Positions 1 to 5,270 of a DNA stretch of 5,270 nucleotides are shown one piece after another. Under the pieces are notes generated by a model. It saw only the letters and a program-made list of their open reading frames with translations, did no database searches and was not told the DNA's origin. The DNA lies in the NCBI GenBank assembly GCA_022712815.1, contig JAFLJW010000219.1:1-5270 (forward strand), in the 5' to 3' direction. The first letter of the stretch is position 1; each line of letters begins with the position of its first letter. The translations under genes and the position numbers were made by a program. The DNA is from Pseudodesulfovibrio sp. Its GTDB lineage: Bacteria; Desulfobacterota; Desulfovibrionia; Desulfovibrionales; Desulfovibrionaceae.

Positions 1-2172
1 AATGGTCAGCAGGATTGCCGGTTCGATATTTCCGCATCCACTGCTCTTGGTCCCAAGCATTTCAATGTCTCCATCTCCACCATGTCGGAGATATCGGACT
101 CGTTCACCGGCTATGCCGTCATCCTGGACGACATCACGTTCCGGATCGAGATGGAAAAGCAGTTGGCAAGTGAGCGCAATCGGGCCACCCACTATCTTGA
201 TATTGTCGGCTCCATCGTTGTTGTTCTGGACGCCTCGGGGGCAGTCACTCTCATCAACCGGACAGGCTGCCGCACCCTGGGCTATGGCGAACACGAACTC
301 CTTGGCCGGAACTGGATTGATCTCATCATACCCAAAGAACAAGGTGACGAAATACGAGACTATCTTTCTCTAATCTTCACCAACCAAATCGAAATAGATG
401 ACGAACATGTCAACTATGTCACCACCAAAGCCGGGCAGCATCGCCTGATTTCCTGGAAAAACCGACTGCTCTCCAATGAAGAGGGAATCCCCATAGGCAT
501 CCTGAGTTCCGGGATGGATATCACCGAACAAAACGAAGCCGAAGAGGCTCTGGCCGAAAAGGAACTGTGGCTCAGAAACACATTCGTCGCCTTGGGTGAA
601 GCCGTACTCATCCTCACCCCGGACCGCATGATCCTCGATGCCAACCCGGCAGCCGAAGCCATGTTTCAGATGGCAAATGAGGAGTTCGACAACATCTCGG
701 TTGAAGCTCTGCACATCGACCATGAGCATTACTTTGATTTCGGCAGCCGGTCGCAGGCGGCTTTTGCCGTGGGAGAAACAGCCGTCTTCGAGTTTTCACT
801 ACGCCGCAAGAACGGCGAAATATTCCCGACCGAGCATTCGGTTTCGCTCATCACCGGGGACGATGGTGCTTCCCTGGGCATTGTCAGTGTTATCCGCGAC
901 ATCTCCGACCGTAAAAAGTCCGAACAAGAACTCAGGCAGAGCGAAGAAAAATTCCGCCGTATTTTTGAAACCATCGAGGAAGGATACATCGTCACGGATC
1001 TCGACGGCATCATCCTCATGGTCAACCCGGCCACATGCTCCCAGCTTGGATACACGGAATCGGAACTCATCGGGGCAGACATGGGTCTGATCTATTCCAA
1101 CACCGACGAGCGCACCCGCTTCAAGTCCTCCATCGTGACCAAAGGATCGATTCGCAGTGCCCAAATGACTGCTTCGCGGAAGAACGGATCGACCATCATA
1201 GTTGAAGCAAATGCCCATCTCGTGCGCAATGAAGATGGAGTACCTGTAGCAATGGAAGGGACATTCAGGGACATCACCGAACGGATCGAAGCCGACGAAA
1301 TTCTCCGCGAGCGGGAGAAGCAGTACCGCGCCTTTTTCGAGAACAATCATGCCATAATGCTGCTGGTGGACCCCAGAACCGGGGACATCGTGGATGCCAA
1401 TCCTGCCGCCAGCGAGTTTTACGGCTACTCGTGCGACACAATGCGGACCATGCTCATCTCGGATATTACGGCCCAGACAGAAACGGAAATATACCAGGAA
1501 ATGGTCACGGCAAAACAGGAAAAACGGGTCTACTTCATCTTCAAGCACAAACTGGCCAACGGCGAAACCCGGGATGTCGAGGTCTACTCCGGCCCGATCA
1601 TGGTCCAGGGCAACCAGTTGCTCTACTCCGTCATCCACGATGTCACCGAGCGAGTCCGGCTGGAACGCGAAATGAAGCGGCTTGCCACCACCGATACCCT
1701 GACCGGCGTCAACAATCGCCACCAGTTTTTCTCCCGTGCAGCGCAGGAGCTTGGGCGTGCCAAGCGTTACGACCACCCGCTGGTCGTGCTCATGCTCGAC
1801 ATCGATTATTTCAAATCCATCAATGACACGTATGGTCATCAAGCTGGTGATGTGGTTTTGAAGGCTCTCTCGGCCATGGCCATCACCACCCTGCGCGAGC
1901 CAGATGTCTTCGGGCGCATCGGCGGCGAAGAATTCGCGGCAGCCCTTCCGGACACCGACATGGATGCAGGCCTGCACGTTGCCGACCGGTTGCGAGACGA
2001 GCTTAGCAAGCTCAAGGTCCAGGCAAAAAATGCGGACATCACTTTCACTGTCAGCATCGGTATCACGCTTGCCCACGCAGAGGATCAGGACATCGAGGAA
2101 ACCATCAATCGTGCAGATGAAGCCCTCTACAAGGCCAAGAGAATGGGAAGAAACCGAGTCGAGAAGAGTTGA
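1..2172 (+). CDS. Multi-PAS diguanylate cyclase (GGDEF), 5' end outside window
   Basis: This is the C-terminal 723 residues of a sensor that makes c-di-GMP from two GTP. The frame is open from base 1. The residues before the Met codon at 82 form the end of a PAS domain (HFNVSIS, then GYAVILDDITFRIEMEKQL), so that Met is internal and the true start lies upstream. Numbering from base 1: partial PAS 1-45, PAS 63-177, PAS 191-303, PAS 316-427, PAS 441-549. Most end in the usual DIT/DIS/DVT-E/DR signature and are joined by short charged helices such as EQELRQSEEKFRRIFE. The GGDEF domain spans about 560-722. It has the metal-binding DIDYFK (600 on), NDTYGHQAGD, the active-site GGEEF (641-645), and an inhibitory RxxD site (REPD, 632-635) five residues before it. 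The cyclase therefore looks active and product-inhibited. No EAL domain or membrane segment is visible; the missing N-terminus could hold a membrane sensor. PAS ligands cannot be told from sequence. Domain call is secure; the signal is unknown. Confidence 0.95.
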   Translation, partial: NGQQDCRFDISASTALGPKHFNVSISTMSEISDSFTGYAVILDDITFRIEMEKQLASERNRATHYLDIVGSIVVVLDASGAVTLINRTGCRTLGYGEHELLGRNWIDLIIPKEQGDEIRDYLSLIFTNQIEIDDEHVNYVTTKAGQHRLISWKNRLLSNEEGIPIGILSSGMDITEQNEAEEALAEKELWLRNTFVALGEAVLILTPDRMILDANPAAEAMFQMANEEFDNISVEALHIDHEHYFDFGSRSQAAFAVGETAVFEFSLRRKNGEIFPTEHSVSLITGDDGASLGIVSVIRDISDRKKSEQELRQSEEKFRRIFETIEEGYIVTDLDGIILMVNPATCSQLGYTESELIGADMGLIYSNTDERTRFKSSIVTKGSIRSAQMTASRKNGSTIIVEANAHLVRNEDGVPVAMEGTFRDITERIEADEILREREKQYRAFFENNHAIMLLVDPRTGDIVDANPAASEFYGYSCDTMRTMLISDITAQTETEIYQEMVTAKQEKRVYFIFKHKLANGETRDVEVYSGPIMVQGNQLLYSVIHDVTERVRLEREMKRLATTDTLTGVNNRHQFFSRAAQELGRAKRYDHPLVVLMLDIDYFKSINDTYGHQAGDVVLKALSAMAITTLREPDVFGRIGGEEFAAALPDTDMDAGLHVADRLRDELSKLKVQAKNADITFTVSIGITLAHAEDQDIEETINRADEALYKAKRMGRNRVEKS

Positions 2173-2287
2173 GGCATGTCGAAAGTTCTTGCCAACTAAT
2201 ACCCAGACCTCAAAGAACGCCCCGCCCTCACCAGTCACCCCTCCCTTGCCCCATGAATTTATCCGGCTTTTCACCTCTGATAATGCT

Positions 2288-2302
2288 TCTCACATAGTGA
2301 GA
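2288..2302. repeat. Short perfect palindrome TCTCAC-ATA-GTGAGA
   Basis: A 6-bp perfect inverted repeat with a 3-nt centre lies about 115 bases after the diguanylate cyclase stop and 16 bases before a TTGACG element. It is followed by TTT and then mixed sequence. That makes it a poor intrinsic terminator: the stem is short and there is no real T-tract. A protein-binding operator is equally possible. No better terminator was seen between 2173 and 2318. Confidence 0.3.
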
Positions 2303-2318
2303 TTTCATCGGAAAAACC

Positions 2319-2349
2319 TTGACGTTTTGCGAGGGGTTTGGAATACGAT
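2319..2349 (+). promoter_or_regulatory. Weak sigma70-like promoter candidate before the RsbRD_N gene
   Basis: TTGACG at 2319-2324 matches five of six -35 consensus bases. A TACGAT at 2344-2349 matches four of six -10 bases, but the spacer is 19 nt, longer than ideal. TTATAC at 2356-2361 is an alternative -10 without a good -35. The position, 120-150 bases before the RsbRD_N start, is reasonable for a promoter with a structured leader. This is a motif match only. Confidence 0.3.
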
Positions 2350-2359
2350 TCTAAGTTAT

Positions 2360-2377
2360 ACGTGAGGTTTTTCACAA
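2360..2377. promoter_or_regulatory. Operator-like site, GTGA-N6-TCACAA (Rex or CRP/FNR-family type)
   Basis: GTGA at 2362-2365 and TCAC at 2372-2375 form a dyad with a 6-base centre. The right half, TTCACAA (2371-2377), fits the published Rex consensus TTGTGAA-N4-TTCACAA perfectly; the left half keeps only GTGA. The same core also fits CRP/FNR-family sites such as that of HcpR, and both factors have been linked to sulfate-reduction genes in Desulfovibrio. It lies just downstream of the promoter candidate, as expected for a repressor site. The bound protein cannot be decided from sequence. Confidence 0.35.
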
Positions 2378-2401
2378 TTCACTAAAAGCATACTTGTGAA
2401 A
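2370..2401. repeat. 8-bp perfect inverted repeat TTTCACAA / TTGTGAAA
   Basis: TTTCACAA at 2370-2377 is exactly complementary to TTGTGAAA at 2394-2401, with a 16-nt centre. The half-sites point outward compared with a normal Rex or CRP site, so the pair is not itself a standard operator. It could form an AT-rich RNA hairpin in the leader. It could also be two half-sites bound by neighbouring dimers. The left arm is shared with the GTGA-N6-TCAC site. Confidence 0.5.
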
Positions 2402-2416
2402 TGTCAGGGTTCCAGG

Positions 2417-2432
2417 CCTCGGAGACCGGAGG
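2417..2432 (+). promoter_or_regulatory. Strong but displaced Shine-Dalgarno in a small hairpin
   Basis: GGAGG at 2428-2432 (continuing TAAT) is the best ribosome-binding sequence in this interval, yet the ATG at 2468 is 35 nt further on. CCTC (2417-2420) can pair with GAGG (2429-2432), and GG (2421-2422) with CC (2426-2427), giving an AGA loop and one bulged G. The ribosome site could thus be partly hidden. Next to the ATG there is only a weak GAG at 2459-2461. The functional meaning is uncertain. Confidence 0.35.
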
Positions 2433-2467
2433 TAATCAAACATTTTACCAGTTTTTACGAGTAGATA

Positions 2468-2995
2468 ATGATATTTGAATCCGTGCTTGCCGAGCGTAAG
2501 GCCGAGTTGTCTGAAAAATGGGCGGATCTGGTTCTCCAGACCTACCCCAAGGAAACCCAGAAAATCTGGGGTCGACAAAAAGATCGTTTTCAAAACCCGG
2601 TGGGGGCTGCCATCATCGAGGCAACCCGGGAATTGTTCGATCAGATGCTCGACTGGCAGGATGCCGGGAAGATCGCCGAGGGGCTGGATACGCTCATCCG
2701 TATCCGCAGCGTGCAGGACTTCTCGCCATCACAGGCCATCAGCTTCGTCTTTTTGCTGAAGAAACTCCTTCGCGACGAGTTCTTCAAGCCGATGAAAGAG
2801 GATGGGACTCTGGATGATTTGCTTCGGTTCGAGGCCAAGATAGACAATATGGCCATGATGTCTTTTGACATCTACAGCAAAGGTCGCGAACAAATTTACC
2901 GGCTGCGCGTGGACGAAGTGAAACGCGCCCAGACCAATCTGCTCAGGAAGGCCGGTATGATAGTGGACGTTACGGTCGAGGAATCGACTGATTAG
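2468..2995 (+). CDS. Stand-alone RsbRD N-terminal-domain protein upstream of dsrM
   Basis: A 175-residue, apparently cytoplasmic and helical protein. It resembles the RsbRD N-terminal (RsbR globin-like) family found just upstream of dsrMKJOP in sulfate-reducing bacteria. Supporting features are the opening helix with KWADLVLQTYP (17-26), the family-like QKDRFQNPVG (37-46), DFSPSQAISFVFLLKKLLR (84-102), and a charged C-terminal helix running from YSKGREQIY to LLRKAG (136-163). There is no signal peptide or membrane segment. In stressosome RsbR proteins this fold precedes a STAS domain; here the protein ends without one. It has no Cys or His, so heme ligation by His or thiol redox chemistry by the chain itself is unlikely. 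The start is fixed: TAG at 2462-2464 blocks any upstream extension in frame, although the local ribosome site is weak. The gene lies 223 nt before dsrM with a terminator-like structure between them. Its biochemical role is not established; a link to Dsr complex expression or assembly is inferred from position. Confidence 0.85.
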   Translation: MIFESVLAERKAELSEKWADLVLQTYPKETQKIWGRQKDRFQNPVGAAIIEATRELFDQMLDWQDAGKIAEGLDTLIRIRSVQDFSPSQAISFVFLLKKLLRDEFFKPMKEDGTLDDLLRFEAKIDNMAMMSFDIYSKGREQIYRLRVDEVKRAQTNLLRKAGMIVDVTVEESTD

Positions 2996-3052
2996 GAATG
3001 TGTTTTGGGGGTTGGTGTTGACGTTTGAGGGGAGTAGCAAGGGCGCAGGACA

Positions 3053-3098
3053 GAATGTTAAATCGGGGCCGGGGCAGATGCCCTCGCATTCGGTTTTT
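3053..3098 (+). terminator. Terminator-like hairpin with T-run between RsbRD_N gene and dsrM
   Basis: GGGC (3072-3075) pairs with GCCC (3080-3083) around an AGAT loop, and a G-T pair can extend it. Outside this, GAATG (3053-3057) pairs with CATTC (3087-3091), and TTTTT follows at 3094-3098. The outer and inner stems are separated by an uneven internal loop, so the fold is not a textbook terminator. It begins 58 bases after the RsbRD_N stop. It could end that transcript fully, or partly so that dsrM is expressed at a different level. Confidence 0.5.
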
Positions 3099-3125
3099 CA
3101 CACATACGCTCAAGTTGTTCTTTTT

Positions 3126-3146
3126 TCACCCATCACGAATCACCAA
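3126..3146. repeat. Three 7-bp direct repeats, TCACNNA
   Basis: TCACCCA (3126-3132), TCACGAA (3133-3139) and TCACCAA (3140-3146) are exactly head-to-tail, directly after a T6 run. A similar pair, TCACAAT and TCACTAA (2372-2385), follows a T-run upstream of the RsbRD_N gene. Such spacing could be a tandem regulator-binding site, but short TC-rich repeats also arise by chance. No convincing -35/-10 pair was found between 3099 and 3205. Confidence 0.4.
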
Positions 3147-3166
3147 AACTCGATCCAAAAATGGCA

Positions 3167-3193
3167 GACCTCCCGGGACTTCCCCGGCAGGTC
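3167..3193 (+). promoter_or_regulatory. Strong leader hairpin upstream of dsrM
   Basis: GACCT (3167-3171) pairs with AGGTC (3189-3193). CCGGG (3173-3177) pairs with CCCGG (3183-3187). One C-C mismatch (3172/3188) separates the stems, and ACTTC forms the loop, giving ten GC-rich pairs. No T-run follows, so it is not a terminator. It ends 12 nt before the dsrM ribosome site and could protect the mRNA 5' end, act as a processing boundary, or tune translation. Confidence 0.55.
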
Positions 3194-3205
3194 CAACCTT
3201 CAAGC

Positions 3206-3212
3206 GAGGTGA
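3206..3212 (+). promoter_or_regulatory. dsrM ribosome binding site
   Basis: GAGGTGA matches seven bases of the anti-Shine-Dalgarno complement GGAGGTGA and sits six bases before the ATG at 3219. It fixes the dsrM start. Confidence 0.85.
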
Positions 3213-3218
3213 CGGTAG

Positions 3219-4262
3219 ATGAATGCTCTTTACTCACTTCTGTTCGTCTTTCTCCTGGTGTTGATCCCGTTGTTCGGGGTAGGCGCAGCGCACATGAGGT
3301 CTTTCTTCGGTGCCAGCCTTCCGTACACGGCGTTCACCATCTTCCTTATTGGCTTTATTTATAAAGTCATCAACTGGGGTCGGAGCCCTGTTCCGTTCCG
3401 TATCCCCACAACCGGTGGTCAGTTCAAATCCTTTGATACCAAGCTGTTCCCGCAGAACAAGTATGACTGTCCTCAGACCGGCGCCCAGACCTTTGTGCGC
3501 ATGGTCCTGGAAGTCTTTGCTTTTCGTTCCCTGTTCCGCAACACCAAGGTATCGCTGCACGACACCAAAAACGGCCCTGTGGTCGCGTACAAGTCGAGCA
3601 AATGGCTGTGGGCTTTTGCCATCACGTTCCATTATTCCTTTTTCATTATTGTCCTGCGGCATCTTCGCCTGTTCCTTGAGCCGGTCCCGTTCTTCGTGAA
3701 CGGCCTGGACTTCATCGACGGGATTTTGCAGATTGGCGCACCCGTCATGTACCTGGCTGATGTCGGCCTGGTTATCGGCGTGCTGCTGCTGCTCGGACGC
3801 AGGCTCATTGACCCCAAGATCAATTACATCTCGTATGTCTCCGACTACTTCCCGTTGTTCTTGATCCTGGCCATCGCCCTGTCGGGCATCTACATGCGCT
3901 ACTACGCCAAGGTCGATGTCATTGCGATCAAGGAGCTGACCATGGGTCTGGTGACTTTCAGTTACCAAATCCCGGAAACCATCAGCGTCTCCTTCTTCAT
4001 CCACATCTTCCTGGTCAGTACCCTCATGATTTACTTCCCGTTCAGCAAGCTGATGCACTTTCCCGGTGTTTTCATGTCCCCGACACGGAACTTGCCGAAC
4101 GACACACGCGCAAAACATCACGTGAATCCCTGGAACGATCCGAACATCAAGGCCCACGCCTATGCGGATTACGAAAAGGAATTCGGTGTACCCATGGCTG
4201 AGGCCGGCCTGCCTCTGGATAATCCGGAAAATGGCAAAGCCCCCGAAAAAGATGAGGCTTAG
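3219..4262 (+). CDS. dsrM: DsrM, di-heme b membrane subunit of the DsrMKJOP complex
   Basis: DsrM is the NarI-like cytochrome b subunit that exchanges electrons with the menaquinone pool and passes them to DsrK. The 347-residue protein has about six hydrophobic segments: 4-23, 36-52, 129-146, 172-192, 209-228 and 255-274. A soluble loop of roughly 75 residues lies between the second and third segments, and the tail from about 285 is charged. His138 and His148 in the third segment and His262 and His280 in the last are spaced 10 and 18 apart. This is the same spacing as the heme ligands of E. coli NarI (56/66 and 187/205), so both b hemes are probably present. The YFPLFLILAIALSGIYMRYY stretch (210-229) is typical of the nitrate-reductase gamma-like fold. 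The start is set by GAGGTGA six bases upstream. dsrK follows after 46 nt with no terminator, so the two are co-transcribed. The paralogue family includes HmeC and NarI, but the DsrK neighbour settles the identity. Confidence 0.95.
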   Translation: MNALYSLLFVFLLVLIPLFGVGAAHMRSFFGASLPYTAFTIFLIGFIYKVINWGRSPVPFRIPTTGGQFKSFDTKLFPQNKYDCPQTGAQTFVRMVLEVFAFRSLFRNTKVSLHDTKNGPVVAYKSSKWLWAFAITFHYSFFIIVLRHLRLFLEPVPFFVNGLDFIDGILQIGAPVMYLADVGLVIGVLLLLGRRLIDPKINYISYVSDYFPLFLILAIALSGIYMRYYAKVDVIAIKELTMGLVTFSYQIPETISVSFFIHIFLVSTLMIYFPFSKLMHFPGVFMSPTRNLPNDTRAKHHVNPWNDPNIKAHAYADYEKEFGVPMAEAGLPLDNPENGKAPEKDEA

Positions 4263-4294
4263 GGTTCACTTATCAAGGTGATACTTCTTTATTT

Positions 4295-4300
4295 AGGAGA
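4295..4300 (+). promoter_or_regulatory. dsrK ribosome binding site
   Basis: AGGAGA lies eight bases before the ATG at 4309, in an A/T-rich stretch that keeps the start accessible. The 46-nt dsrM-dsrK gap shows no promoter or terminator, consistent with one operon. Confidence 0.8.
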
Positions 4301-4308
4301 GAAGAAAT

Positions 4309-5270
4309 ATGTCCGACATCCCAAAAGCAGATGAGCTCTTCAAGAGCATAGACTACACTCCGCCAATCTCAGGTTGGATGGAGACCCCGGTGGACTTTTC
4401 GCCGGGCAACTGGTGTTATCCCGCCAAGCCGGGAAAAATGGAGTACATGGAAACCAAGCTCCCCGGCCTGTGGGGTCCGGCTCGCGAGTGGAGTCCGGGC
4501 AATGATGACTGGAAGCTCCCCGCCGACTGGAAGGAAATCGTGGTCAACGGTTTCCGTGAACGGCTGAAAAAATTCCGTACACTCCAGCTGTTCATGGACA
4601 TCTGTGTCCGTTGCGGCGCCTGCGCCGACAAGTGCCACTTCTTCATTGGTTCCGGCGATCCCAAGAACATGCCTGTTCTCAGGGCCGAACTGATGCGTTC
4701 GGTCTACCGCGGCGAGTTCACCCTTGCCGGAAAGATCCTGACCAAGCTGACCGGTTCCCGCGTCATGGAAGAAGATGTCCTGAAAGAATGGTTCATCTAC
4801 TTCTATCAATGTACCCAGTGTCGTCGTTGTTCCCTGTATTGCCCCTACGGCATTGATACAGCGGAAATGACCATGATGGCACGTGAGCTGATGCATCTGG
4901 TTGGCCTGAACACCAACTGGATCATGGAGCCTGTCTCCAACTGCAACATTACCGGTAATCACCTCGGCATCCAGCCCCACGCCTTCAAGGACATCGTGGA
5001 CTTCATGGTTGATGATATCGAGGAAATCTGCGGCCATAAAGTCAAGGCCCCGCTCAACGAGCATGGCCATGAGATTCTGTTCATCACCCCTTCCGGTGAT
5101 GTCTTTGCTGATCCCGGCATCTACACCTTCATGGGTTACCTGATGCTGTTTGATAAAATTGGTCTCGACTACACCATGTCCACCTATGCATCAGAGGGCG
5201 GCAACTTCGGTTCGTTCACCAATAACGAAACCATGAAGAAGCTCAACGCCAAGATGTACGCCGAAGCCAA
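4309..5270 (+). CDS. dsrK: DsrK, HdrD-like iron-sulfur subunit, 3' end outside window
   Basis: DsrK is the cytoplasmic Fe-S catalytic subunit of DsrMKJOP. It is related to heterodisulfide reductase HdrD and is thought to reduce the DsrC trisulfide with electrons from DsrM. The visible 320 residues cover the N-terminal part; the family is usually somewhat over 500 residues. Two ferredoxin-type [4Fe-4S] motifs are intact. The first is C99-x2-C102-x2-C105-x3-C109 (ICVRCGACADKCHF). The second is C168-x2-C171-x2-C174-x3-C178 (QCTQCRRCSLYCPYG). The first lacks the usual Pro after its last Cys and has His instead. A conserved-looking SNCNITGNHLGIQ stretch follows at about 211-223. The two CCG domains that bind the special catalytic [4Fe-4S] cluster should lie beyond the right edge. 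No signal peptide or membrane helix is seen. The start is supported by AGGAGA upstream. dsrJ, dsrO and dsrP are expected next but are not visible. Confidence 0.95.
   Translation, partial: MSDIPKADELFKSIDYTPPISGWMETPVDFSPGNWCYPAKPGKMEYMETKLPGLWGPAREWSPGNDDWKLPADWKEIVVNGFRERLKKFRTLQLFMDICVRCGACADKCHFFIGSGDPKNMPVLRAELMRSVYRGEFTLAGKILTKLTGSRVMEEDVLKEWFIYFYQCTQCRRCSLYCPYGIDTAEMTMMARELMHLVGLNTNWIMEPVSNCNITGNHLGIQPHAFKDIVDFMVDDIEEICGHKVKAPLNEHGHEILFITPSGDVFADPGIYTFMGYLMLFDKIGLDYTMSTYASEGGNFGSFTNNETMKKLNAKMYAEA

Noticed and set aside
82..84. ATG as the start of the diguanylate cyclase
   Set aside because: The frame is open to base 1 and the residues before it complete a PAS domain, so this Met is internal.
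2185..2218. GTTCTT / AAGAAC inverted repeat after the diguanylate cyclase
   Set aside because: Six AT-rich pairs around a 22-nt loop with no T-run; too weak for a terminator.
799..2274. 491-residue open frame on the minus strand
   Set aside because: It lies fully opposite the PAS/GGDEF coding region, whose plus-strand product has clear family motifs. The antisense product shows no recognisable domain; long antisense frames are common in GC-rich genes.
2401..2478. 25-codon small ORF upstream of and overlapping the RsbRD_N start
   Set aside because: No ribosome binding site precedes it and the GGAGG lies inside it; retained only as part of the leader observation.
3000..3212. 70-residue plus-strand ORF between the RsbRD_N gene and dsrM
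   Set aside because: It runs through the terminator-like hairpin and the leader hairpin, and its product has no recognisable features. Most likely chance.
2173..3218. CRISPR array, tRNA, insertion sequence or known riboswitch in the gaps
   Set aside because: No regular long repeats with spacers, cloverleaf-like sequence, transposase fragment or recognisable riboswitch core was seen.
3234..4157. 307-residue open frame on the minus strand
   Set aside because: It is antisense to dsrM and very rich in Asp, Glu, Gln and His, as expected from reversing codons of hydrophobic membrane segments.
4369..5070. 233-residue open frame on the minus strand
   Set aside because: It is antisense to dsrK, which carries two intact Fe-S motifs on the plus strand.

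Overview
The window looks like chromosomal DNA of a sulfate-reducing Desulfovibrionaceae-type bacterium (Desulfovibrio or Pseudodesulfovibrio). The basis is the gene order at the right: a stand-alone RsbRD N-terminal-domain protein, then dsrM, then dsrK. These are the first genes of the DsrMKJOP membrane complex locus. Base composition is moderately GC-rich. Gene identities come from reading motifs in the translations; no database search was possible. All genes are on the + strand.

Layout. (1) 1-2172: the C-terminal part of a large multi-PAS diguanylate cyclase. The reading frame is open to base 1, so its real start lies outside the window. It has a partial PAS, four full PAS domains and a GGDEF domain with intact GGEEF and RxxD I-site motifs. 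(2) 2173-2467: a 295-base gene-free interval. Its first ~115 bases show nothing clear. The rest holds a small perfect palindrome, a weak promoter-like element, a GTGA-N6-TCAC operator-like site overlapping an 8-bp inverted repeat, and a strong Shine-Dalgarno sequence sitting oddly far (35 nt) from the next start codon. (3) 2468-2995: a 175-residue RsbRD_N-domain protein with no STAS domain. (4) 2996-3218: a 223-base leader with a terminator-like hairpin plus T-run, three 7-bp-period TCAC repeats, a strong mismatched hairpin and a good ribosome binding site. (5) 3219-4262: dsrM, a di-heme b membrane subunit. (6) 4309-5270: dsrK, an iron-sulfur HdrD-like subunit, cut by the right edge.

How they work together. 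DsrM takes electrons from the menaquinol pool through two b hemes. It passes them to the cytoplasmic Fe-S protein DsrK, which is thought to reduce the DsrC trisulfide made by dissimilatory sulfite reductase. The RsbRD_N protein sits directly upstream, where related bacteria also carry it. Its role is not established; a regulatory or accessory role is an inference from position. The multi-PAS cyclase makes c-di-GMP and is probably an independent neighbour.

The main core genes are known. The less explained parts are the RsbRD_N protein, its unusual leader, and the sequence elements shared between the two intergenic regions.
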